Source of the DNA: Armillaria gallica
Taxonomy: Eukaryota; Basidiomycota; Agaricomycetes; Agaricales; Physalacriaceae
Length of the DNA stretch: 64,000 nucleotides
Assembly (NCBI GenBank): GCA_037576215.1
Contig: JBANDB010000006.1
Coordinates: 4,774,001-4,838,000 of the forward strand
Direction of reading: 5' to 3'
Shown here one piece after another: positions 11,593 through 21,669 of the stretch. The translations under genes were made by a program, and so were the position numbers. Each line of letters opens with the position of its first letter. Position 1 is the first letter of the stretch. The notes under the pieces are model-generated. The model was not told where the DNA came from. It saw only the letters and a program-made list of their open reading frames with translations, and did not search any database.

Positions 11593-12199
11593 CAAAGATT
11601 CAGACTGAGCCAAATTTTACATGGTAGGGAAAAGCAGCAGTGTGCAAAGAGAGATGGTGGACAGAGTAACACCCAGACTGTGAAACGGAAAGAACAGAGT
11701 GGAAAGAATTTTTGTGCATAGTTGAAGTAGGAACCTGAGGTCACTCTTCTTCTCTGACTCATACCCTGACGGATGACCCACAACTGAGGCTGAGTCAATG
11801 AATATGAGTCATGCGGCTGAGGACATGGCATAGATGTGCCATGCATACAGTTGAGGACACAAAATATGGACTGCTGCTTCAAGTTTTCCTGATAATATAC
11901 GGAGTTTCATGGGGAATGGGTTATGCATGCTCTTCTCGTCTTCAATGCTTGACTGGAGGTAGAATTACAATATGCCCTTCGTAGGATGTGTGGGCTTGTC
12001 AGCATGCGAGATGTATATGCAACGTCACTGCTATATACGTTTCTGCAACAACTGCCCAATGTGTGCGGTATGCCTCGGGCACGAGCTGGAGCAAGCGAAG
12101 AAATGAATGGTGTGTCAACATCTTGAATCCAGCATCAAAGAGGCGAAGTTGTGATGGTAAGAGGGATAGAGTGTTCAAGCTGGTGAATGTTATTATGGC
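11593..12199. other. Intergenic stretch between D2 and D3
   Basis: The first 150 bases (to about 11725, ending cagagtggaaagaat...gttgaagtagg) are the upstream region of D2 and match the regions upstream of D7 (39100-39245) and D9 (57130-57315). The rest (11726-12199) has only short unsupported ORFs and no match to other parts of the window that I can see. Confidence 0.4.
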
Positions 12200-13315
12200 A
12201 AAGATGCAATATTTTCCTTTCTCCACCTTTTATCTGTTGCACAAACTAGGGTGGGGATTAAATCAACGTCTTTTCCAGCACCTTTCTACTCCTTCAGGTG
12301 TGGACCATTCCCTCACCCGAATAGCCGCCGCAATCCACACTTTTCCTTCCGACCTCCTTTGAAGGAACGCGGCCAAAGGAGGGTAGTGTCCATCCGCGGA
12401 GATGGCCAAAATTCCAGACCATGCCGTTTTATTGCACCTTCTCTCAAAGTAGACATTGTCCTAATCGGCCGACTTGCCTCCCCGCCTCCCTGCCATTTCC
12501 CGTAATACACCTATGCCACACCAAGGTATGCTGACACTCGAAACTTAACTTGGCTGTCATCGCCACATCTGATAGCGTCAAAGAAGGATGGGGTGCCCAT
12601 CTCAATGCCTCCGCCAGATATAAACTCTGCTTGCGATTTCTCGTCGAGTGTCGTAGGGTCAGGCGGCTGTTGGGTGAGATATTCCCATCGATCCTCGAAC
12701 ACGCCTGGGTGTAGGACAAGCGACTGCGTACTGAGTCATTCGTCGTCCAAGCCAGTTCCAGCGCGCTGATGCCGTCATATAGCCATGCATGAGAACAATC
12801 TTTTCCCGCATCGGCGTAAGGAGATGGGATGTCCATCCATTGGTAGCGTGGACAATGTGTTTTGCACAGATATCGCTGGAAGGGTGTGGACGATGTTGTC
12901 GTGGTGCCGTGGATGGAGAGACAGTGTGTGTGTGTACATCCGGAACAATGGGTACGCATTGAGCTGCCTTGAGAAGATTCCTGTGCTGCCCCTCGTCGAG
13001 AAGACCCCATGGCAAATCCTCCAAGTAGCACCCCAGCGTTCTCTTGGTGCCATCATTCCCTTCCAACATCACATCCTCCAATGGCCCATCCGCATCAAGC
13101 AGCGTATGCATAAATGCCACACGGGTTGTATGAACGATGTTGTTGTGAAGGGAGAGACAATATTGTCTGCGTCCAGCCGGAATGATGAGTACATCCTGAG
13201 CAGTCTTGTCACGATCCTTGTAGCGGGCCGATAGGAATGTAGCACCCCACCCTTCGTTAACATGGCCATGCACACCCCATCCACAAGCAGTCTTCAATCC
13301 GTGTGCCAAGGATGT
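12200..13315 (-). pseudogene. FAD-dependent oxidoreductase relic D3, internally rearranged
   Basis: Minus-strand relic covering parts of the whole D8 protein, including the C-terminal third lost in D2, D5 and D7. Pieces include FMHTLLDADGPLEDVMLEGN, YLEDLPWG, DICAKHIVHATNGWTSHLLT, FISGGGIEMGTPSFFDAIRC and a degraded C-terminus near 12240-12480. The segment corresponding to GILSRLLKTYSSFRL occurs twice, once out of order upstream of the HTLLDADG piece (about 13165-13225) and once in place (about 12940-12985), so the copy has an internal partial duplication. The longest open stretch is about 216 codons, but the Rossmann motif is missing. Confidence 0.7.
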
Positions 13316-14200
13316 TCACTGGCCTCCCCACCAGTACCCTCAAGTACCTGAATTCAGGCTTAGTGAAAAATAGGTGCAGAGATGAATTGTACATACCACC
13401 CCAGCGTTGTATAGGTTAGCGTTGCTCATCGAGGGTAGAGCTACACAGGTTTCGAGAAGTGAGAAGTACTAATAGTGATTACTAATCAACCAAAGTGAAA
13501 TCGGAAACATTGGCAAAAATGTCCGAACCATCACTCCCATTCCCACTACCCTCTTCATCTTCCTGGACAATGAGGAATTTTACTCTGAAGATGGTTCCGG
13601 GCTCGTCGCATCAACGTCGGTGCGTACATTGCGTCCTATACCCTTTTGGAAGGCCCACAACGACGGATTACAGGAGTGGGGAGAACACATCATCACGTAC
13701 ATCACTTTCAGTTTCTTTGAAAGCACGACTTACAGCAAGGGATGCAGAGAAGGTCGGGATAATAAGTTTCATGTATGGCTTTGCCTCGCCAGGAATCGGA
13801 AGATCAGCAGCTGTATCTGAATCGTCCTCCAGTACTCGATGGACATGAATGCCTTGACCTATTACGGGTTTCAGTTGGTGTCCTTGTCGCCGAACGACAA
13901 CACAACAGGCTTGTTGTCCAAGGATCAATACAGCGAGGCTCCCAAATTTAGTTGAATCTACCAAGGTATGACAATGGTCTGAAATGGATTCTTACAGTTC
14001 CTCAGGTCCCCACCGTGTTTCAGTCAAGTTAATGCTGTGATAGGGAAGCAAAAAGCAACAACCCCATCCTTTCCATGGACGGGCGTGGGTATCAGGCCGC
14101 TGGTACTCGACTGCTTGCCTGTCAGATTCTGCCTAAGGGAGACTAGGCCACTGGTAATTGATTTTCGGCATGTACCCCAGCCCCACTCATTTATATACAG
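13316..14200 (-). pseudogene. Unknown minus-strand gene in block R1
   Basis: This matches 24480-25300. On the minus strand a TATA-type sequence (gtatataaatgag, near 14195) is followed by peptide blocks GHQLKPVIGQGIHVHRVLED, SDTAADLPIPGEAKPYMKLI and ETESDVRDDVFSPLL, then after stops FRVKFLIVQEDEEGSG and the end SDIFANVSDFTLVD. The second copy ends SDIFADVSEFTLLD, so the last exon has kept its frame in both. The acidic C-terminus and the conserved end support a real former gene. The family is not recognised. Confidence 0.4.
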
Positions 14201-15700
14201 GTATTATAATCATCCAGAAAATGGGGCCATTGCAATCCGTGATGACGGCAGGGTTTACGCTGTACATGGATGGGACGTACGGTATGACATCTTCCTTTCG
14301 CTCGCCTTTTCTTTCTTACGAGTTTGTGCAGAATTCATCTGTCAGTGGGACAACTCTGGTTGAATTTTACTTTTTTGGGCAATGGTGACGGTCATGCCAC
14401 AACCTCCTTGGCTTCTTTCCATGACTACCGCGGTCCGAAAACACTTTTAGCCACAGACTCTGCCTAGTCTCAGCGGTATTATGGTGTCTCACGACGTGTG
14501 GACATGATACCCTCACGCGACAACTGTCACCGCTCTTTTCTCTCGTGATCTTCATTGATTTTCGCCACCGGTTCCTCCCTCGCCCTTTCGCAATCTTCAT
14601 CGGCAGTTTGAGTGTCTCGCTGGAGTTGCCTTACTGTCCACTCCTATGGATGCGAATGGCTTCCGTCATGGAAATCAGACAACACATTTGGAATGCATTC
14701 CATCCTGAAGACTTCACTCTCGCTCATCTCATCTTGACGGTTCACTTGGTGAAAATATCCAAAGAGCCGTCTCTCCCTTACTCTCTGTCACACTTTCCTA
14801 TCTTACAGAATACAAATTTTTCGGGATCCGCTTCGGGCTCAATAAGGCACGCATCGAGAATTGCATGTGATCCCTTCTTATGAAGGAAGGTTTGTCACTC
14901 AGATAGACTCTTACCTCATTGCTAGCATCCCGGATATCGATGTCGCTGAATTTTAGACATGTTTTTCTTCAACACCTCACTCCAAGCATTCATACGCACA
15001 GAAACAGGTTGGGTCGTGGTATATCGCTCTTCATTACCTCTTGGTGCTTCAAGAATCCCTGAATCTTCGACAACCATCCTGGTTTGGAGATCTTCAACGC
15101 TCGCCTCGCTTCAGATCTTTGGGTTGAATGTGAGAACAAACTATCACTGTGTCTGTCAAGGATCGCTTTCAAGGTCAAACATGATCCTTCGATTGTCGAG
15201 TCCCTGGCGCGCACCCGTTGAAAAACGTCAGCCCGCCGTGTTTGTCTCACTGCCATGATTCCTGCACGTCCTCTAAATCCTTACTCGTTGTTGGGCAGGG
15301 GGGGGGGAATGATACTTCCCAAAAATCCCACGTGTCGTAGAGAGTCCACACCTTTCCAACGATACTTGCTGGGATAAATTCTTTACCCCTCTGTCCTTGA
15401 CTCTGCCAGATATTTACCTACTAGCAAAAACACACGACCGATATCTCGTATAATTTGAAGGCCAGATCCATGTAGTGAAGAGACGGCTGGCACCCAAAAT
15501 CCCGAGGCTCGTTTTCCTCCCAACCTGGCCATTCCTGCTCTCATTCTCATTTATGCGACAGCTCATGGTGGAATTCAGCTGCTGATTATCATCGTCTAGT
15601 GCAGTCAATCGTGCACGTATCCCACTGTCTTTCAGAGGTACACATCAATCGAAGCACATCGTATCACTCGAGCTCCCAGATAAGGCGAAGCCCCTTCCTC
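14201..15700 (+). repeat. Block R1, right part: duplicated region with gene remnants
   Basis: This is similar to 25300-26440. The plus strand shows peptide-like remnants (LASFHDYRGPKTLLATDS; FRHVFLQHLTPSIHTHRNRL; FKNP followed by DNHPGLEIFNARLASDLWVE, largely open) that suggest a divergently transcribed partner of the minus-strand gene sharing the TATA region at 14190-14210. Stops and shifts are frequent. A G-run occurs at 15298-15307. Similarity between the two copies fades after about 15700. Confidence 0.35.
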
Positions 15701-17028
15701 CTCCACTTGCCTTCCGTCATGCCAAATCTGTGATAATTCATATATCAAGTCTCGTTCTTTGATAATGCACCATGTTATACATTTGAATTCTTTACTTGGT
15801 GGACGACGACGGACATCGTTGTACTGACGTGGAATGCTACATACCCTGTCATGCGGCAGTAGCAGTACTGCTGCGGCATTACAAGCCTTCACATGAGTCG
15901 GCTTTGGCCGCCAAAAAATTGCCGTTAACCTTGTCAGGACCTCTAGACGATTTGCCAGACTTGCAGGACAAATCTTTCATGTTTGTCGTTTGGGTATGCC
16001 GGTATTTTCAGACGTTATTGAATCCAGAAATAACGGATGTACCTGAAATGTGCTTGCCTCAAGGCACAAACGCACCACAATCGCCTCGTTGATTGTACGT
16101 GATCGATCCATACATCGGTGTAGTCTGCTGGTCCCCACTCGAACTATCTGGCATTGACTTTGGAGGAAGAATTCCCAGCGCTTTCCCTTGCACCGAGTCA
16201 TAGGTCTGCTGCCCATTCTTCTTTAAATACACCCCCGCTCACTTAAATTATAGGACTTGACTCTACTCGCAACCTGATTCGGTCTTTCTGTTAATCACCC
16301 TTCGAAGATGTTGCCGACCTTCAAAACCGTATAAGAGGAAGCAAACAAGAAGGAGAAACATGATCCAGCCTTTTCATGTCTTCGCATCCAGCTGGAAACT
16401 TCCCGAGCAAAGACAAGAATTCGAAGCAGCCCACCTTCATAATTGAGATGCCAAGACAATGGCCGTCTTGGACCGTGACAACATCTGTAGATGTCTGGAC
16501 TCTTTGAAATCGCTCAATATTTCTGACTCTCCAGGGATTATTGAGGATGATGCCTTGGTTAGTGACACCGTGTCGTATTTTTGCGGATGCGTCAAAGCCA
16601 AGATCTGCCGACGTATCTTTGATAGGTTTCACAGGGAAGCTGCCCTCTGCGCAGCTGAAATCGTTCAATGATCACTGTTGTGATGCTCAGGCGAAGGAGA
16701 TGTCAATACCTGGAGGTATAACGAAGTACCTGCGGGAGATGGGACAGGTGGAAGAGCACAAGCTCCACGAATCCGAACTCAGGGATGTCACACCTATGAT
16801 GGACAATATACGACTTCCTTTTTGTACAACGTGAAACAGTACTGAGACTGGTAAAGAGGGGAACGAGACTGCGAGCCATTGGAGATACATATTATTCTGT
16901 TCATGTGAATGCATGCATGAGAAGACAGCAAGGAGGCATGGTGAATGCTTGAAGGAAACAAGAGCAAGTAAAAGGAACAAAGAATAGTGAAGGAAGAACT
17001 CGCCGCATTCAGATGCAGTGTACCGCAA
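15701..17028. other. Stretch with short ORFs of unknown meaning
   Basis: Plus-strand ORFs at 15796-16092 (98 codons) and 16459-16671 (70 codons, continuing in another frame to 16834) contain protein-like runs (LPLTLSGPLDDLPDLQD; CLDSLKSLNISDSPGIIED), so a gene fragment is possible. There is no second copy in the window to test conservation and no recognised domain. A purine-rich stretch fills 16840-17028. Confidence 0.25.
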
Positions 17029-17187
17029 ATCTGACAACCGTAGGCAGGGACTCCTGGTGCACAGTGTGCATATACCAGGGTACGTACCACAGCAATAGAA
17101 AAAGGCAAAAACTAGTCTTCTGCTTCTGAATCTGACAACCAAGAGAAGGGACTCCTGGCACACAGTGTGCCTCTACCAAGAGTTTAC
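17029..17187. repeat. Direct repeat pair, about 55 bp each
   Basis: Two copies start with tctgacaacc (about 17029-17083 and 17130-17185) and share gggactcctgg, cacagtgtgc and a taccag/taccaa end, with about 45 bp between them. They lie just upstream of the D4 relic. They are a local tandem duplication, not a CRISPR-like array (only two units, imperfect). Confidence 0.6.
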
Positions 17188-17229
17188 CAGAGGCATGGAC
17201 AGGGAACAGCGCAGCGACTGAGAGTCTCA

Positions 17230-18054
17230 CAGACACTCCATTTTGGTCGATGCTCACCCAAAAAGAAGGCTCATCTGCACTGCTGGCATTCACGGATGTT
17301 GGGATTGTTGGGTCTGGGGTAACAAGGACAGCATTTGCGCATACTCTGCTTGATGCGGATGGGTCAGTGGAGATTGTGATGTCAGAAGTGAGGGATGCAT
17401 GCTCTGGGGCCACAGGGCGGAACGGGGGACATATCACGCCACCGCTATACCACAACTACCTCGACTTGAAGAAGAATCACGGCACAGAGGCGGCGAAACA
17501 GATCATCCACCTCCGGCTCTCGCATTTGGACAAGCTGATTAGTTGCAGAGGAAGAGGGCCTGACAGAGGAGAGCCAGTGTCACAAGGTGGATTGTGTTTT
17601 GACAAAGTTGTGTTGGAGGGAGCAAAGGAGAAGCCAGGGTGCTATTTGGAGGAGCTGCTGAGCTAGAAGGGTGGCTGGGGTACGACACACGCACCGTGGG
17701 AATATCCATGCCAAACACATCGTCCATACTACCAATGGATGGACGGCCCACCTCCTCACGCCAATGCAGGAAAAGATTGCCCCCGTGCATAGCCATACGA
17801 TGGCACACTAGCAGCGCACAGGAATGAGCTTGGTCGACGGATGGCTAGTTTGTGCTGTACCCAGGCGCTTCCGAGCGATGGGACTACTACCTACCCAATA
17901 ACCGACTGACTTTGTGACACTCAGCGAGAACCCGCACGCGTTTGCGTTTGGTAGTGGTTCAAGATGGGTACTGTGTCCTTCTTTGACGCTGTCAGATGTG
18001 TTGACGACAGCCAAGTTGAGTGTCGAGCGTCGGCAGGTACTTTGCAGGGGAGTA
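17230..18054 (+). pseudogene. FAD-dependent oxidoreductase relic D4
   Basis: This is the least deleted relic in its N-terminal half. From SMLTQKEGSSALLAF, the frame 17250-17666 gives DVGIVGSGVTRTAFAHTLLD (the GxGxxG motif changed at its last Gly), VRDACSGATGRNGGHITPPL, YLDLKKNHGTEAAKQI and GAKEKPGCYLEELLS, then a TAG. A large deletion follows, and then damaged pieces of the HIVHATNGWTSHL region and FGSG-SRWVLCPSLTLSDV-like sequence. The N-terminal 50 residues and the whole C-terminal FAD segment are missing. It abuts the conserved upstream block of H2. Confidence 0.75.
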
Positions 18055-18290
18055 CGTTGCCAATTCAATCACTCCTGATGTCAATGGAGCAAAGTTTGTG
18101 ATCCAAGGAAGTATTATATGTAAGCGAAACAGTGACACACACTGATTCGAAGCGATAACATTCTAGGTAGAACCTTGCTGTAACTACATCCCCCCCGAGG
18201 TTCTCCTTGTATACATCTAGTAGCAACGGGATGAGCATGCATTGTATGTGCCATCATTTTCCTTCCCTTCAAGTCTCTGTTCTGACTAGA
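18055..18290 (+). promoter_or_regulatory. Conserved upstream block of HET-like gene H2
   Basis: Same block as in front of H1, H3, H4 and H5, with cctgatgtcaatggagc, gaaacagtgacacacactga and gaggttctccttgtatacat in order, ending at the ATG of H2. It is probably promoter and 5' UTR. Confidence 0.5.
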
Positions 18291-20180
18291 ATGGTTAGCG
18301 CTCCACTGGCGACAGATCTGGATTCAAGATCATGGCTATACAAATCCTTTGCGCAGAGACAACAAGGTATGTAGCTGTAGAATCCCATAGAAATGCACTG
18401 AATGACAGTATCACTGAGAAAGACATATCTAAAATACTATTCAAAACTCCCTGATGTCACCATTAACGCTCCCATTGCAGACGGCTTGTCGATCCAAGAT
18501 ATCAAAGTCCCAAATCAACGGACCTATATGGGTTCAAAGCCCGTCATACCATCCTTTCTTGCTGACACCCCCAGCGCTGGCCTCGGTGTTGATGGTCTGA
18601 TGAAGACATTGAACAGTACTCTTGGCACCCAATACAACCTCACTCCTTCTCTGGAATCCCTTCTCGAAGCATACACCTCGAAGGAATATGACTTTGGCAC
18701 CGTATATGGTTATCTCTGCCCCATATGGTTTGACTGCGACTTGAACGACATCCAAGATTCACTGCGCACCTCTGAAGCGATGGACCTCAAAATATGAGAA
18801 GAAGCAGTGGTTGATGGCCAGATCACCTCCAAGGGACTGCATATGGCCCCTAGGCGCATCTGGGATCTCTTCAGCAATAGGGTGGTGCCTTGGTGGGCTG
18901 CCTTGCACATGCCATGGGGAATATCACATGCATGGCTGGATATCAGCTGTCGCAAAAATGTCGACACACCCATCAATGGACATGAATGGCCCATGCCCAT
19001 CCCCAAAGATACCAACCTCAATCTTGTCCGTATTGAAATGCTGAATCTCGGAGCAGAGTATGCATGGCTGGATGTCCTCTGTTTGAGGCAGGAAGGGGGA
19101 CAAAATGAGGATCTACATGCAGGGGAGTGGATGTTGGATGTGCCCAATATCGGAAATGCATATGTCTTGGGAAAGGTGGTTTGCTACTTCAACGGGCTAG
19201 GACGGCCCTTGGAGCACTGTTTCGATTCTGATAGTGCTCGGAGTTGGTTCAAGCGCACGTGGACATTACAGGAGACAAGTTGCAACTGGACAATAGGTGG
19301 AGAAATGAGTGACAAGCTGTTGAATGAGGAAGCACAGAAAATATTCAGGTCACAACTGTCATCTGTAGAACAGGCCGTGTTGGATGTGGTTCCCTTGCTA
19401 CAACTGTTGCAAGATCGCATGTCCGAGAAGGACATGGATAAAGTTGCAGCACTGACATACTTTTTGGCATTTGACAGCAGACCAGCACACAATGAAACAT
19501 GACCCACTACATCTATCACTCACAATCACACAAAAATCAACCCCACTTCAAATGACAATTCCATCGGAACAGGTGATCGAACCTCGACCACAGCACCGGC
19601 ATACTCTGAGTGGGAGTCTGCTGAAGATGCTTGGACAGCTCTGGTGAAGGTGCTGACTTGGTATGATCGTTCAGCGATACTGTTTTTGTACCATGAACCT
19701 GGGCCTGACAAGAATGCATGGAGACCATCATGGCAGCAGGCTATGAACTGGGATATGCAAACTTTCTCAATGGATTCCAACCCCATTGTTTTTTCAGATG
19801 TTAGATACAATATGAAGACCGGTACCTATTCATACAGGGGTCAGTGCATTCAATCAGCACAGGTGCATGGGCTGGCCACACCAGGGGTGGTACCCCGCAA
19901 AGGACACTTGATTGTCCAAACCCGGTCCTGGTACAGAAGGAAGCACCAATATGAAATTTCCGCTGACCATCAATACCCAATACCAGATGGTGAATATTCA
20001 TTGCTATGTGCCCCCAGCCTCCCTTTTACATTTCATGAGACTGTATGTGTTGTTGGGAAAATGCTGCCTGATCAAACATTTCAAAAGACATCAATGTTGA
20101 AAGTCATCGACTGGCAATGGAAGCTACCGAGGCCTTGGTGGAGTATGGGTGTTAAAAAGTTGTGTACTCCTCTTGGTTGA
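18291..20180 (+). pseudogene. HET-like protein gene H2, two premature stops
   Basis: Exon 1 is 18291-18366 (ATG intact, MVSAPLATDLDSRSWLYKSF), the intron is 18367-18408 (gtatgt...gaatgacag), and exon 2 is 18409-20180. The frame is interrupted only by TGA at 18795-18797 and TGA at 19500-19502; both correspond to CGA in sister copies. Everything else, including donor, acceptor, HET-like core (GISHAWLDISCRKNV, LGAEYAWLDVLCLRQEGG, RTWTLQE) and C-terminus, is in frame. Translation would end after about 137 residues, before the HET-like core. It is a recent pseudogene; readthrough or RNA editing would be needed for a full protein. Confidence 0.85.
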
Positions 20181-20238
20181 AAATACTTAAACCAAAGTCA
20201 ATTATAGTTTCTGTATGCTCTTTGGGCAAGTGTCATTC

Positions 20239-21664
20239 TGTTGGATTAGCAAGCATGAGCTCTGTCATATCCTGCTGGCTGAGCTGTATACCCATTTATG
20301 TTGGGATGGACTTTATATATTGGACATGGACTATCTAGCACCCTTACTGTGTTTCTGCTTATCACTACATTGTGTGCATCAGCAATCTTCAATATTTATG
20401 GTAAGATCTGGTGAGTATAATATTCGTATGGATGTTATGGGGTCTATGGAAGGGTAGGAGCCATACCAACTTTCCCCAGTAATCTTTACCATACAAACCA
20501 TACTTTGGCCACACAATAATGATACATTGCAAAGCAAGTAGATGTGTAACTATCTCAGAAGTAAACATGCACAGCAACATTGGGTGGGGCATAAGTCGAA
20601 GTCAAGTCAAGTGGTCCCCGATTCTTACCGGAACAGCGGAACAGCAACAAAAAATCTGCTAAGTTCTTTCAAACTCCGCCAGGCATGTCCATATGCACGT
20701 GATGTTGGATTTGGATTTGGAGTCTGAAATCCAATTGCGCACGTTGTGGACCTCCCAACACCAACACCGACATCTCCCTGCATGGCAGCAAGAACTCGTG
20801 CACTCATTCATCTACCGGGTCATGGATCAGAAAGCAATTGAATGGTTTGAGTTTTCTCTACAAGGTTCAGGATGACATGGTGTGTATTCAACACTTCCGA
20901 TGAGAATACTAGACTAACCACTGAAGGAGAATCATGGGGCCTTTCGACGGCGACTCATTATGAAGACGTTTACCTTCCACCTCCAAGCTACAATGAATGC
21001 CACACACGTATGGAAACCCTATCGCTGACTTACCGTTGACCACATTGCGTTACTGTAGATGGCATTGTTGATGGAGACGATGCTATTCTGGTGTCACCAT
21101 AGGTATGTGCCAAATATCCTTTGTTTCCATTTCTTGTCTAACTTTGATTCTACAGCCTCGTAGTGTTCTCAAGATGGTGATCTGTACTCCTAGTCTTCAA
21201 GTTGGGTCCGAGAGCGTCTAGGATGTGTAATAGATGTCTTTATTGTTTTCACTGTACTGTAGATACTGCGGATATAGATTTACTGTTGCCAACAATGACC
21301 CCGCCAATGTGAGTAAATGAGTGATATGATGGCCTGCCAGCGAGCTACGGAATAGCAACAACCATATTATTGAATGTGGTAGTATGGTAAGGATGGGATG
21401 GGAAAGGTATGGCTCTTGTATGGTTTGTGCGCTATAGAGCTCTGGTGTTAGGCAGGTACTTTGTAACACCATGCACTGGTACGGCCATCTGGTTTGATAT
21501 GGCTACCATGGCACCATGCCTGCCAGACATTGACGAGTTTGCTGTGAGGGTGAGTATCTACCTATGCTACCTTGTTTACCTTACTGATTGATACCTATAG
21601 TCTACAAGATAACTTACAGTGTATTCTATTAGGTCTACGAACAAATGTGCGTCACTTTCCTAGA
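20239..21664. mobile_element. 1.43-kb insertion with CATTC target-site duplication
   Basis: The sequence between H2 and E2 is interrupted here but continuous in units 1 (near 8605) and 3 (near 31155). CATTC lies at both edges (20234-20238 and 21665-21669), and removing one copy restores the alignment. The insert starts TGTTGGATTAGC; its first 341 bp run TGTTGG...AGCAACA with a TATA-like tatatattgg, like an LTR, but no second LTR is seen. The right half holds spliced-gene remnants: an open exon with THYEDVYLPPPSYNECHT and HGIVDGDDAILVSP across an intron (gtatgg...ctgtag, about 21007-21058), and LGRYFVTPCTGTAIWFDMAT with a following intron. It could be a non-autonomous element carrying a captured gene fragment. 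Confidence 0.55.
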
Positions 21665-21669
21665 CATTC

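Noticed and set aside
12659..13309. 216-codon minus ORF as a functional gene
   Set aside because: It is a rearranged D3 relic without the Rossmann motif; frames of D8 are mixed within it.
17029..17187. Possible CRISPR-like repeat
   Set aside because: Only two imperfect copies, in a eukaryotic context; a local tandem duplication.
20239..20579. Solo LTR (TGTTGG...AGCAACA)
   Set aside because: The flanks of this 341-bp piece show no target duplication; the duplication CATTC brackets the larger 1426-bp insert instead.
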